Origin: JAZLJD01 sp045617725
GTDB lineage: Bacteria > Bacillota > Clostridia > Lachnospirales > Lachnospiraceae
NCBI GenBank assembly: GCA_045617725.1
Contig: JAZLJD010000084.1
Coordinates: 1 to 34,311 of the forward strand
DNA: 34,311 nucleotides
Reading direction: 5' to 3'
The translations under genes were made by a program, and so were the position numbers. Below, piece by piece: positions 1 through 7,442 of the stretch. Below the pieces are notes generated by a model. The model searched no databases, was not told the origin of the DNA, and saw nothing but the letters and a program-made list of their open reading frames with translations. Each line of letters starts with the position of its first letter. Positions within the stretch are counted from its first letter, which is position 1.

Positions 1-102
1 CTGGTGGTACAAAAATAGGAATGCTGAAAAATGCCGCCTGCATAATGTGCAAGCGACCTTTTTTCATAGCATTCCTATTTTTGTACCACCAGCCCCGTCC
101 CC
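1..102. repeat. Large palindromic repeat, truncated by window edge
   Basis: Positions 1-25 and 68-92 are perfect inverted copies (25-bp arms, 42-base interior). The interior is itself partly symmetrical (TGAAAAATG near 26, CTTTTTTCAT near 59). The right arm runs directly into CCCCGTCCCC at 93-102, the same terminal motif that bounds the palindrome at 7241-7441. The matching left end would lie outside the window. I read it as a REP/MITE-like mobile or structural repeat just downstream of the symporter stop. A second short motif, GGGTCCAC, occurs at about 104 and 132. Confidence 0.75.
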
Positions 103-142
103 AGGGTCCACCCCAGAGCCCCGAAGCCACAAGGGTCCACTT

Positions 143-1495
143 CTACAGACTTACAAAGAACGGTGTCAGCAGAATGATGACCATGCAAACCGGGCAAACC
201 CACTTAACCATGATACGGTAAAGCTTTACGGCGCCGAACTTCTCCTGGCTCAGAAGCACCTCTTCCTCCACATACTTCGTGGATGCGAAGAAGCCAACCA
301 GGATACAGGTTGCCAGTGCAACCAGCGGCATCATAACGTTGTTGGAAATAAAATCAAAGAAGTCAAGCATCTGATAGCCCAGGATGGTGAAGTCACTCCA
401 CTTGCTGTAGCCCAGTACGGAAATCATACCTATCAAAATCGTAACGCCGAAGCAGATTATGGTAGTCCATACACGATTCAGCTTCGTCTTCTCGGCAATA
501 ATGGAAACCATCGTCTCCAGCAGCGAGATGGAAGAAGTAAGTGCAGCGAGTGCTACCAGCACGAAGAACAGCGCACCAATCACCTGACCGCCCTTCATGG
601 ACGCGAATACCTTGGGCAGCGTAATAAACATAAGGGACGGTCCTGCATTCAGCGCGGACTGGTCGCCGTTTGAGAAGATAAACACGGCAGGGACAATAAT
701 CAGACCTGCCAGCATGGCAATTGCCGTATCAAAAATCTCAATCTGACGAACGGATTTCTCAATGGAATCCTCCTTACGCATGTAAGAACCGTACGTAATC
801 ATGATGCCCATAGCCAGTGACATGGAATAGAACATCTGCCCCATTGCAGCGACAATCGTCTTAAGCAGCTTGGCAAACGTAAAGCCCTCGAAGTTGGGAA
901 GCAGGTAGTACTTCACGCCCTCCCCTGCACCCGGCATCAGGCAGGTATAAATCGCAATGGCAATCGTAATTACAACCAGCACCGGCATCATTACCTTACT
1001 GATATTCTCGATACCCTTCTGGACGCCAAAAATAACGACGGCCGTCGTAAGTACCACGAAAATCAGGAAGTACACGGTCGGTCCTTCGAAGCCCGTATAG
1101 AAATCACCGAAGAACTGATCTCCGGAAGCACTCTCGCCGGCTCCTTTAATAAAGGTAACCAGATATTTGAGTACCCAGCCGCCGATTACGCAGTAATACG
1201 GAGTGATAATGAAGGGTACCAGCGATGCAAAGGGTCCTAATGCTTTAAAGCCCTTGTGCACGGTACCGTATGCCTGAAGTTCACTCTTGCCGGTCTTACG
1301 TCCGATCGCAATTTCCGTCGTCATAAGTGCGAAACCAAACGTACAGGCAAGAATCAAGTATACGAGGAGGAAAATACCTCCGCCGTACTTGGCGGCAAGA
1401 TACGGGAATCTCCAAAGGTTACCGAGACCTACTGCAGATCCTGCTGCCGCAAGAATAAATCCAATTTTACTACCGAAATTTTCTTTCTTGTTCAT
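143..1495 (-). CDS. Sodium:neurotransmitter symporter (NSS/SNF) family transporter
   Basis: This 450-residue integral membrane protein imports an amino acid or related solute using the sodium gradient. The N-terminal region carries the family signature GSAVGLGNLWRFPY (about residues 19-32), which forms the unwound part of helix 1 and contributes to sodium and substrate binding. About 11-12 hydrophobic segments follow. The length matches bacterial LeuT/MhsT/TyT1-type members (about 440-510 residues). The start is an ATG preceded by GGGAGATG at a rather long spacing. The substrate cannot be read from sequence; some bacterial relatives carry tyrosine or tryptophan, which would fit the aromatic amino acid genes later in the window, but that is inference. 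It is downstream of the aminotransferase and separated from it by a terminator hairpin. Its 3' end abuts the palindromic repeat at 1-102. Confidence 0.93.
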   Translation of the reverse strand: MNKKENFGSKIGFILAAAGSAVGLGNLWRFPYLAAKYGGGIFLLVYLILACTFGFALMTTEIAIGRKTGKSELQAYGTVHKGFKALGPFASLVPFIITPYYCVIGGWVLKYLVTFIKGAGESASGDQFFGDFYTGFEGPTVYFLIFVVLTTAVVIFGVQKGIENISKVMMPVLVVITIAIAIYTCLMPGAGEGVKYYLLPNFEGFTFAKLLKTIVAAMGQMFYSMSLAMGIMITYGSYMRKEDSIEKSVRQIEIFDTAIAMLAGLIIVPAVFIFSNGDQSALNAGPSLMFITLPKVFASMKGGQVIGALFFVLVALAALTSSISLLETMVSIIAEKTKLNRVWTTIICFGVTILIGMISVLGYSKWSDFTILGYQMLDFFDFISNNVMMPLVALATCILVGFFASTKYVEEEVLLSQEKFGAVKLYRIMVKWVCPVCMVIILLTPFFVSL

Positions 1496-1544
1496 GGTAT
1501 AACCACATCTCCCTAAAATTAGTAATACCTAATCACTATACAAT

Positions 1545-1581
1545 AAAAAGACCGGAAAGGGTACTCCTCCCGGTCATTTTT
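1545..1581 (-). terminator. Rho-independent terminator of the aminotransferase
   Basis: GACCGG (1550-1555) pairs with CCGGTC (1570-1575). The minus strand then has a T-run. The plus strand also has CATTTTTG, so it could work in both directions. It separates the aminotransferase from the symporter gene. Confidence 0.7.
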
Positions 1582-1603
1582 GTTAAAAACTACACAAATT
1601 AAG

Positions 1604-2803
1604 TTATACCAATTGGTTATAATACTCTTTTTCTACGAATTCTTTCATTCGAACGAGCGCTCTTTCCACCTTTTCGGTGTCGATGCAGTACGCCATACGG
1701 AAGAATCCGGGGCAACCGAAGCTGTCTCCGGGTACCAGAATCAGGTCATATTTCATTGCTTTTTCGCAAAAAGCAATCGAATCCTCCTCAAGGGCCTTCG
1801 GGAAGATGTAGAAGGTACCGCCGGGGCGAACCACCGTGAAGTTCATCTCCGTAAGGGCGTCATAGATGAGGTTCATGTTCTTCTCGTAAACAGACAGATC
1901 CGCAGTCATGTCAATCACTTCGGCAACCGCCAGCTGAATAATGGAAGGCGGACAGTTGTGACCGGTTCCTCTGGAAATCTGGCCGCACATAAGTGCAATC
2001 ATATCGGCATCCGTGCAGTTCGGGCAAACAGCCACATAACCGATACGCTCGCCGGGAAGGGACAGGGACTTGCTGAAGGAATAGCAGCTTAAGGTATTGT
2101 CATAATACTTCGGAATATACGGAAGCTTAAGGCCGTCGAACAGAATCTCACGATACGGTTCATCCGAAATAATAAAGATATCATGATGGTACTCAAGTTG
2201 TTTTTGGCGAAGCAGGTCGGAAAGCTTAACAATCGTCTCCTCGCTGTACACAATACCGCTTGGATTGTTCGGCGTATTGATGAGAATTGCCATAACCTTG
2301 GGATTCAGCATCTCCTCGAACGCTTCAAAATTAATCTGGAAGGACTCGGTATCCGCAGGCACGATTTTGAGCACGGCACCCGTTTCATTCACATACGGAC
2401 GATATTCCGGGAAAAACGGCGCAAACGTAAGCACTTCATCGCCCGGCTCCGTCACACAGCGTACGGCATGGGCAACGGCTCCGGCCGCACCGGAAGTCAT
2501 AAAAATATGCTCGGTCTGATAGTTCATGCCAAAGCGACGATTCAGGGACTCGGCAACCGTCTTGCGAACGGAAGTGATGCCGAGGGACGGACTGTAGCCG
2601 TGCAATTCGTTCGTCGGGCGTGTCTCCAAAAGGCGGATCATCGTATCCGTAAACTCCTTCGGCACCGCAACCGAAGGATTACCGAGACTGAAGTCAAAAA
2701 CGTTCTCGTATCCGATCTCAGCGCCCCTCGCAGTAGCATATTCGCTCATTTTTCGGATAACGCTTTTAACGGAAAGCATATCCTTATAATGTTGTCTAAT
2801 CAT
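1604..2803 (-). CDS. Pyridoxal-phosphate aminotransferase, class I/II (AspB-like)
   Basis: This 399-residue cytoplasmic enzyme of the aspartate aminotransferase superfamily (fold type I) moves amino groups between amino acids and 2-oxo acids. Visible family motifs are the glycine-rich SGAAGAVAHA at about residue 95, NTPNNPSG at about residue 176 (with the Asn that contacts PLP), SDEPYREI at about 213 (Asp and Tyr of the cofactor site) and SFSKSLSLPGERIGY at about 243 with the Schiff-base lysine. Length is normal. The start ATG has AAAGGGG upstream. Substrate specificity is not readable. A role in aromatic amino acid transamination next to the arylpyruvate oxidoreductase operon is possible, but the genes are not adjacent. 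It is transcribed divergently from the HD-GYP gene and ended by the hairpin at 1545-1581. Confidence 0.93.
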   Translation of the reverse strand: MIRQHYKDMLSVKSVIRKMSEYATARGAEIGYENVFDFSLGNPSVAVPKEFTDTMIRLLETRPTNELHGYSPSLGITSVRKTVAESLNRRFGMNYQTEHIFMTSGAAGAVAHAVRCVTEPGDEVLTFAPFFPEYRPYVNETGAVLKIVPADTESFQINFEAFEEMLNPKVMAILINTPNNPSGIVYSEETIVKLSDLLRQKQLEYHHDIFIISDEPYREILFDGLKLPYIPKYYDNTLSCYSFSKSLSLPGERIGYVAVCPNCTDADMIALMCGQISRGTGHNCPPSIIQLAVAEVIDMTADLSVYEKNMNLIYDALTEMNFTVVRPGGTFYIFPKALEEDSIAFCEKAMKYDLILVPGDSFGCPGFFRMAYCIDTEKVERALVRMKEFVEKEYYNQLV

Positions 2804-2893
2804 AAGTAATAACCCCTTTCATTTACATAGAAAACATTGTACGCCACTTTGTGCCAAAAAGAAACCCACGATTCCTGCCAAAATGTCGCAGGA

Positions 2894-2922
2894 TTGACAT
2901 TCTCATGTCCAAAATCTATAAT
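2894..2922 (+). promoter_or_regulatory. Sigma-70/SigA-type promoter of the HD-GYP gene
   Basis: A perfect TTGACA (2894-2899) and a perfect TATAAT (2917-2922) are separated by 17 bases. This full consensus lies 42 bases upstream of the chosen start codon at 2965. Confidence 0.88.
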
Positions 2923-2964
2923 ATTATAAGGTATTTTGGTTGTCTTTCATCAAGGAGGAAGCAC

Positions 2965-4050
2965 ATGAAACGTGTCCCTGTGTCCGGACTTACGCCCGGT
3001 ATGGTAACAGCCGAAGATGTTTATTCTTATGACCAGCAGCTCATCGTGCCGGCCGGTGTTATTTTGACTTCTACCATCATTAACCGACTGGAGTTCTATT
3101 CTATTTTTTCGCTCAAGATTGATGACTCTCAGCCCCAGCAGGCTGAGGATACCATCAAAGTTCTGAAGGAAGCCGGTTCCCCTGACAGTGCAATTAAAAA
3201 CAGCCCTGAATTCAAACGTTTCAAGGCCGATTATGAGAAGCATCTGGGTAATTTTCACATTACATTGAATGACATGGTGGATCGCAGTACTACCGTCAAT
3301 ACTTCCGGCATTCTGATGAATACGGTCAAGCTTCTGTATCAGGACGGTCGAAGGCTGAATGTATTCGACATGCTTCTGAACATGCAGGGCTACGATGACT
3401 CTACTTATACACACAGCATCAATGTTTCCCTGATCAGTTATGTTCTGGCAGGATGGCTTGGCTTCTCGGAAGCCGAACAGATGATGGCCGCAAGCTGTGG
3501 TCTGTTCCATGATATCGGCAAGCTCACCATTCCGTCTGAGATTATTTTAAAACCCGCCCGCCTGACCGCGGAGGAATTTGAGGTCGTCAAGACACATACC
3601 CTGAAGGGCTATGAAATCCTGAACGATTACTCCCTCAACAAGCACATCCTGAACGCCACGCTTCTTCATCACGAGAAGTGTGACGGAAGCGGTTATCCTT
3701 ACGGATTGATGGGACAGGACATCGACAAGTTCTCCAAAATCGTCACCATCGCCGATATCTTCGACGCCATGACGAGTGACCGTTGCTACCGCAAGGCCAT
3801 GTGTCCCTTCGATGTAATTGAAAGCTTTGAGAAGGACGGTCTTCAGAAGTACGAAACCCGCTATATCCTGACCTTCCTCGAGAATATCACGAACTCCTAC
3901 CTGAATCACAAGGTCAAGCTGTCGAACGGTATGGAAGGAGACGTAATTTTTATCAACAAATCCAATCTGGCCCGCCCGATGATCAAGAGCGAGGACGGTT
4001 TCATCGACCTCTCGCAGCAAAGCGGCATCAAAATCGACGAGATTTACTGA
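2965..4050 (+). CDS. HD-GYP domain protein, probable cyclic-di-GMP phosphodiesterase
   Basis: This is a 361-residue soluble protein. The N-terminal 60 or so residues resemble the small beta-rich domain that often precedes HD-GYP domains, and a helical linker follows. The HD-GYP domain (about residues 125-320) shows HDIGK at 182-186, HHE at 235-237, GSGYP with GYP at 243-245, and ADIFDAMTS further on. All metal-binding motifs look intact, so hydrolysis of cyclic di-GMP (or a related cyclic dinucleotide) is expected. An in-frame upstream ATG exists at 2851, but the start at 2965 is preferred. It has a strong AAGGAGG site seven bases away, whereas the longer start would place the consensus promoter inside the gene. 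No sensor or response-receiver domain is present, so the input signal is unknown. The 3' end has a terminator overlapping the convergent GNAT gene. Confidence 0.93.
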   Translation: MKRVPVSGLTPGMVTAEDVYSYDQQLIVPAGVILTSTIINRLEFYSIFSLKIDDSQPQQAEDTIKVLKEAGSPDSAIKNSPEFKRFKADYEKHLGNFHITLNDMVDRSTTVNTSGILMNTVKLLYQDGRRLNVFDMLLNMQGYDDSTYTHSINVSLISYVLAGWLGFSEAEQMMAASCGLFHDIGKLTIPSEIILKPARLTAEEFEVVKTHTLKGYEILNDYSLNKHILNATLLHHEKCDGSGYPYGLMGQDIDKFSKIVTIADIFDAMTSDRCYRKAMCPFDVIESFEKDGLQKYETRYILTFLENITNSYLNHKVKLSNGMEGDVIFINKSNLARPMIKSEDGFIDLSQQSGIKIDEIY

Positions 4051-4731
4051 TTATTCCTTATATATGGTTATGTTAAGCCTCTCTGCCAGGTGCAGGGAGG
4101 CTTTATTATTGCTGTCCACGCGCGCGTAAACCGGTTCCTCCGGGAAAACCTCGTGTGCATATGCGAGCACCGCCCGGCAGGCCTCTTCCCCAAGGCCCTT
4201 CCTGCGATAAGGAGCCGCAATCATATACCCAAGCTCCAGTCCCTCCCGGTCGCCATACCTTTCAAGCCCGACACGCCCAATCAGCTCGCCGTTTTCCTTA
4301 AGCGCAATGACCCACATTCCGTAATCGTAGAAATCGTATACGCACTCCGCATACGCCCGTATCGATTCCATTTCCTCTTCCACGGTCGGCTTAAGGCCGG
4401 GAAGGTACTTTTTGGCCTCCGGATCCTCATATAGCTGCATGAGAGCGGGGGCATCCGACGGAATCGCCTCCCGTATGAGCAGGCGATTCGTTTCCGTGAC
4501 GGTTCGGGGCAGCCCCTTGATACGCGCCCACACGCCTCGCAGGAAGTCCGAATCCGGCATTTCCTCCCCTGCAAAAAGATATCTCACGCCGCTAAAGTCC
4601 GTTCCGGCTGCCTCGTCGTACCGGCCCAGAACCGGCTCGCCCCGTGCAATCAGCCCGCGTGCCGCATCGGCATCATCCGTATAATAAATGTACTCGTCTT
4701 CCCCTGTGCCAAAAACTAATTTTTCCAGCAT
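4051..4731 (-). CDS. GNAT family N-acetyltransferase with extra N-terminal domain
   Basis: This is a 226-residue protein. The C-terminal 150 residues are a RimJ/RimL-like GNAT fold: NRLLIREAIPSDA at about 81 (strand 1), then GRVGLER, LGYMIAAPYRRKGLG at about 165-180 (acetyl-CoA pyrophosphate-binding Q/RxxGxG/A loop), and VDSNNKASLHLAERL near the end. It transfers acetyl from acetyl-CoA to an unidentified amine. The first 75 residues (YIYYTDDADAARGL onward) are not part of the GNAT fold. Their pattern, as I recall it, resembles an N-terminal extension seen on other Lachnospiraceae GNATs and slightly recalls the end of HAD phosphatases, which is inference. The start ATG has GGAAGGAAG upstream. 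The last codons are covered by a hairpin that would terminate the opposing HD-GYP transcript. Confidence 0.88.
   Translation of the reverse strand: MLEKLVFGTGEDEYIYYTDDADAARGLIARGEPVLGRYDEAAGTDFSGVRYLFAGEEMPDSDFLRGVWARIKGLPRTVTETNRLLIREAIPSDAPALMQLYEDPEAKKYLPGLKPTVEEEMESIRAYAECVYDFYDYGMWVIALKENGELIGRVGLERYGDREGLELGYMIAAPYRRKGLGEEACRAVLAYAHEVFPEEPVYARVDSNNKASLHLAERLNITIYKE
4075..4107 (+). terminator. Terminator of the HD-GYP transcript, inside GNAT coding sequence
   Basis: AAGCCTCTCTGC (4075-4086) pairs with GCAGGGAGGCTT (4092-4103), a 12-bp stem with one G-U pair and a 5-base loop, followed by TATTATT. It lies 25 bases past the HD-GYP stop and within the 3' end of the convergent GNAT gene. 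Confidence 0.75.
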
Positions 4732-4763
4732 ATTATAATGCTTCCTTCCGTGATTTCTTTCCT

Positions 4764-4780
4764 CATTCTATCATAGAATG
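4764..4780. promoter_or_regulatory. Palindrome in divergent intergenic region, possible operator
   Basis: CATTCTATCATAGAATG is a perfect 17-base palindrome around one central base. It sits between the GNAT start (4731) and the -35 box at 4783. The position suits a repressor or activator site for one or both genes, but the cognate protein is unknown. Confidence 0.4.
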
Positions 4781-4782
4781 CG

Positions 4783-4811
4783 TTGAAATTTATAAATAGA
4801 TAAGGTATTAT
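4783..4811 (+). promoter_or_regulatory. Promoter of the membrane protein-cyclophilin operon
   Basis: TTGAAA (4783-4788) and TATTAT (4806-4811) are separated by 17 bases. They lie about 47 bases upstream of the start codon at 4859. Confidence 0.7.
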
Positions 4812-4858
4812 TTATAAAGTAAATTTATGATGGTAAACCATCAGACAGGAGAGTAATT

Positions 4859-5284
4859 ATGAAAGATCAAAAATTAGGAATTTCCGTAGCATTTCTTAGC
4901 GCATTCTGCTATTTCCTCGGCTATTATTCCATTACCTTCAGTGCTGTAGTATTGGTATTAGTCCTTGCATTGGCTGAAGCAGCAGAGCTCAAGAAGAACG
5001 CCGCACAGGCATTTACTTTTGCCGCATTTGTTTATGTAATTCAGCTCGTTCTGGATGTTATCAGCTCCAAATATCAGGGACTGCTCGGCAAGATTTACAG
5101 CAAGGGCAACTTTGACTACGACCTTTACGATGCTCTTTCCTCCATCGATGTTTGCAGATTCTTAAGCACCCTCGTTGGTCTGGCAGCTTTCGTATTTATG
5201 ATTCTTTTCGTTATCGCTTCCCTTAAGGGCAAGAACGTTAAGATTCCCGTTGTTTCCAAGCTTGTTGGCAAGGCATTAAACTAA
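4859..5284 (+). CDS. Small hypothetical membrane protein (3-4 helices)
   Basis: I do not recognise the family of this 141-residue protein. Hydrophobic stretches at about residues 8-40 (one long or two short helices), 47-69 and 101-122 predict an integral membrane protein with a short basic C-terminus. A polar Asp/Tyr-rich stretch (GNFDYDLYDALSS, about 83-95) lies between the last two helices. The start has a good ACAGGAGAG ribosome site and its own promoter at 4783. The cyclophilin gene starts 19 bases downstream on the same strand, so the two are probably co-transcribed. No enzymatic motif is visible. Confidence 0.8.
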   Translation: MKDQKLGISVAFLSAFCYFLGYYSITFSAVVLVLVLALAEAAELKKNAAQAFTFAAFVYVIQLVLDVISSKYQGLLGKIYSKGNFDYDLYDALSSIDVCRFLSTLVGLAAFVFMILFVIASLKGKNVKIPVVSKLVGKALN

Positions 5285-5303
5285 TTTTCAGAGGTATTAT
5301 TGA

Positions 5304-5825
5304 ATGGCACAGAATCCTATTGTTACTTTCACGATGGCAGACGGCAAGGTTATGAAGGCTGAGCTCTATCCCGAGATAGCACCCAACACCGTCAATAACT
5401 TCATCTCCCTCGTTAAGAAAGGCTATTACAACGGATTGATTTTCCACCGTATTATTAAAGGCTTCATGATTCAGGGCGGTTGCCCGAACGGAACCGGCAT
5501 GGGTGGCCCCGGCTACTCCATCAAAGGTGAGTTTGCAAGCAATGGTTTCAAGAATGATTTGGCACATACCGCAGGCGTTCTTTCCATGGCCCGCAGCATG
5601 ATGCCCAATTCCGCAGGCAGCCAGTTCTTCATCATGCACAAGGATGCACCGCATCTCGATGGCGAGTATGCAGCCTTCGGCAAGATTATTGATGGCATGG
5701 ATGCCGTAAACGAGATTGCAGGGGTCGACACCGACTACTCCGATCGTCCGCTTACACCGCAAGTAATCAAATCCATAACCGTCGATACCTTCGACGTGGA
5801 TTATCCGGAACCTGTTAAGTGCTGA
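5304..5825 (+). CDS. Peptidyl-prolyl cis-trans isomerase, cyclophilin type
   Basis: This 173-residue cyclophilin catalyses cis-trans isomerisation of X-Pro bonds during protein folding. It shows the core motifs FHRIIKGFMIQGG (about 48-60, with the catalytic Arg), GPGYSIKGEF (about 70), GVLSMAR (about 92) and SAGSQFFIMHKDAPHLDGEYAAFGKI (about 104-129). There is no signal peptide, so it is cytoplasmic. The usual binding-pocket Trp is replaced by His in the PHLDG segment, as in many bacterial cyclophilins that bind cyclosporin weakly. The start has AGAGGT ten bases upstream. It follows the small membrane protein closely and is followed by a strong hairpin at 5859-5901. Confidence 0.95.
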   Translation: MAQNPIVTFTMADGKVMKAELYPEIAPNTVNNFISLVKKGYYNGLIFHRIIKGFMIQGGCPNGTGMGGPGYSIKGEFASNGFKNDLAHTAGVLSMARSMMPNSAGSQFFIMHKDAPHLDGEYAAFGKIIDGMDAVNEIAGVDTDYSDRPLTPQVIKSITVDTFDVDYPEPVKC

Positions 5826-5858
5826 TAAACAACACTGTAATCAAAATTTAAGTTACAC

Positions 5859-5905
5859 ATAACAAGAGCACTGCAAGGAATTCTCGCAGTGCTCTTGTTA
5901 TTGGA
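5859..5905 (+). terminator. Strong hairpin after the cyclophilin gene
   Basis: A 16-bp perfect stem (5859-5874 with 5886-5901) has an 11-base loop. Only a short T-rich tail follows before GGAGAAAATGT and the start codon at 5914. It can end the cyclophilin transcript or act as an attenuator for the next gene, whose ribosome site begins 3 bases after the stem. Confidence 0.7.
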
Positions 5906-5913
5906 GAAAATGT

Positions 5914-6570
5914 ATGAATAACAAAGAAAACGAATCCGGAATCATCGGGCACTTTTCCGTCGCACTCGGTCTGTTCGACTATATCAATCCGATATTTTAC
6001 GGAGTGACAGTCATAACAATCCTAATCAAGATGTTCGGCGTAATGAGCGTTCCGACCTATGTTCTTTTTGGCCTCGGAGCAGCAATTTCGCTAATCTTCG
6101 GTCTTTCCATACCGACGGTCAAGCTCATCGTCGGCCTCGGAAAAATGCAGTTCAAAATGCCTGTGAATCTGGTATCCTTCGTGAATACGGGAATTCTTCT
6201 TTCCGGCATCGGACTCGTTTCGCACGTAGTCGGGGTAAAACCGCTGACTCTGAGCATCGTACTGTTGTGTGCGGCGGGAGTCATTGGTTTTCTGTGGTAC
6301 AAGACCGGAAAATTCAACACCGTTGCCGTGCTGATTGGTGCAGTCGGCTATTTCATGATTTACGCCTCTCTGATCACGCTGTCGATTCGAAACGACGTGA
6401 TCCTTCCGATCGTTCTGTACGCGTTTGCAATCTGTCTGTTCATATTTCTTTGCCTTATTGGAATCCTTTCCAACCTCAAAAATGCAAAGGTACATTGGGT
6501 AATTGAAATTTCCAATGTGGTGTGCCAGTTCTCTGTTGCACTGGCAACGGTCATCCAGCTGTGCCGGTAA
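5914..6570 (+). CDS. Hypothetical seven-helix membrane protein
   Basis: This 218-residue protein is not assigned to a family here. It has seven predicted transmembrane segments at about 24-45, 50-77, 86-107, 111-129, 134-157, 162-185 and 196-217. Loops are very short and there is no soluble domain. A conserved-looking LFDYINPIFYG lies before helix 1. The start ATG follows GGAGAAAATGT directly after the cyclophilin terminator hairpin, and no separate promoter is obvious, so it may be expressed by read-through. Its end faces the minus-strand HD phosphohydrolase with only 13 bases between stop codons. Confidence 0.8.
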   Translation: MNNKENESGIIGHFSVALGLFDYINPIFYGVTVITILIKMFGVMSVPTYVLFGLGAAISLIFGLSIPTVKLIVGLGKMQFKMPVNLVSFVNTGILLSGIGLVSHVVGVKPLTLSIVLLCAAGVIGFLWYKTGKFNTVAVLIGAVGYFMIYASLITLSIRNDVILPIVLYAFAICLFIFLCLIGILSNLKNAKVHWVIEISNVVCQFSVALATVIQLCR

Positions 6571-6583
6571 CCGTTTTTGTTTT

Positions 6584-7174
6584 TTACAGTAAATCGCCCT
6601 TGCGGATGTGCTCCGAAATGACTTCCTCCGTATACGCATAGAGTATCTCGGAGCCCAGCTTGGTCTTTGCCTGGCGTCCGTACACCTGCTGTGCGGCGAT
6701 GCCATGCTCCTTCCAGTCACTGGCACCGTTGCTGTGATTCAGTATCAACGGCTGAAGATTGTCCATCGCATGTGCAAATCTGGCCTCCGGCGTTTCGTTC
6801 GCTTCAAATTCATCAAAAAGTGCCGTCAGTTCTTCTTTTTGGTCCCCCGGAAGCAGCGAATAAATGCGTTCTTTGGCAGCGGCTTCCCGGGCCTGTTGTG
6901 TTTTCAGCCCCTCGGCATCGTAGCAGTAGGTATCGCCGGCATCAATCTCGACCACGTCATGAATCAGGCACATCAACATCACCTTGGAAATATCCACCGG
7001 TTCGTTGGAATACTCACGCAGCAGATACGCCATGATAGCCATATGCCAGGCATGCTCCGCGTCGTTCTCGTTTCTTCCGTGTCCGGACAGATGCGTCTGC
7101 CGGAATATCCCTTTTTCCTTATCAATCTCCAGCGCAAATTCCAGTTGCTGTTTCAATCTCTCGTCCATTCCCAT
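6584..7174 (-). CDS. HD domain phosphohydrolase, YfbR/HDDC2-like (probable 5'-deoxynucleotidase)
   Basis: This 196-residue cytoplasmic protein has the layout of the YfbR/HDDC2 group: an N-terminal helix, NDAEHAWHMAI with the first metal His at about residue 38, LIHDVVEIDAGD with the HD pair near residue 69, and a later Asp (HAMDNLQPL, about 138). These proteins use divalent metal to remove phosphate from deoxynucleoside 5'-monophosphates. The substrate here is inferred from the family. Start choice is uncertain: the first ATG is only three bases after GGAGG, while the ATG two codons later (7168) has a more usual nine-base spacing. A palindromic repeat at 7241-7441 lies immediately upstream. 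Confidence 0.88.
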   Translation of the reverse strand: MGMDERLKQQLEFALEIDKEKGIFRQTHLSGHGRNENDAEHAWHMAIMAYLLREYSNEPVDISKVMLMCLIHDVVEIDAGDTYCYDAEGLKTQQAREAAAKERIYSLLPGDQKEELTALFDEFEANETPEARFAHAMDNLQPLILNHSNGASDWKEHGIAAQQVYGRQAKTKLGSEILYAYTEEVISEHIRKGDLL

Positions 7175-7240
7175 AAGCCTCCGTAGTCTCTTTTCCTTCC
7201 CTTAACAATACCGCCCCTCGTACGATTATGCAAGACTAAT

Positions 7241-7441
7241 GGGGACGGGGGTTTCTGACACATTAAAGCGTGAAAGCAGCCCGCGGTGTCCTTCGAAGCG
7301 GGGCGAGATGCAATTCATATAGGGTGAAGCACACTCCGAGTTATGCGAATCGATTCGTCCTATATGAATTGCATCTCGCCTTGCTCTCCGGCCTGCCACG
7401 GGTTGCTTTCGCGCTTTAATGTGTCAGAAACCCCCGTCCCC
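7241..7441. repeat. 201-base REP-like palindrome (REPIN-type)
   Basis: Left end GGGGACGGGGG TTTCTGACA (7241-7260, continuing to 7283) is repeated in inverted orientation at 7399-7441 with two differences in 43 bases. A second pair of perfect 21-base inner arms (7303-7323 and 7359-7379) shares the same centre of symmetry at 7341. No transposase is encoded. The same outer motif recurs at 16380-16409, and its first ten bases at 93-102, so this is a dispersed repeat. I infer a REP doublet or MITE mobilised in trans. Confidence 0.8.
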
Positions 7442-7442
7442 G

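Noticed and set aside
47..673. 208-residue plus-strand frame opposite the symporter
   Set aside because: It begins within the palindromic repeat and continues antisense to a clear transporter gene; no support for translation.
2851..2964. 38-residue N-terminal extension of the HD-GYP protein
   Set aside because: It contains the perfect promoter and lacks a ribosome site, whereas the ATG at 2965 has AAGGAGG.
6560..6600. Bidirectional terminator between the seven-helix protein and the HD phosphohydrolase
   Set aside because: CGGTAACCG followed by T residues gives only a four-base stem with an impossible one-base loop; not convincing.
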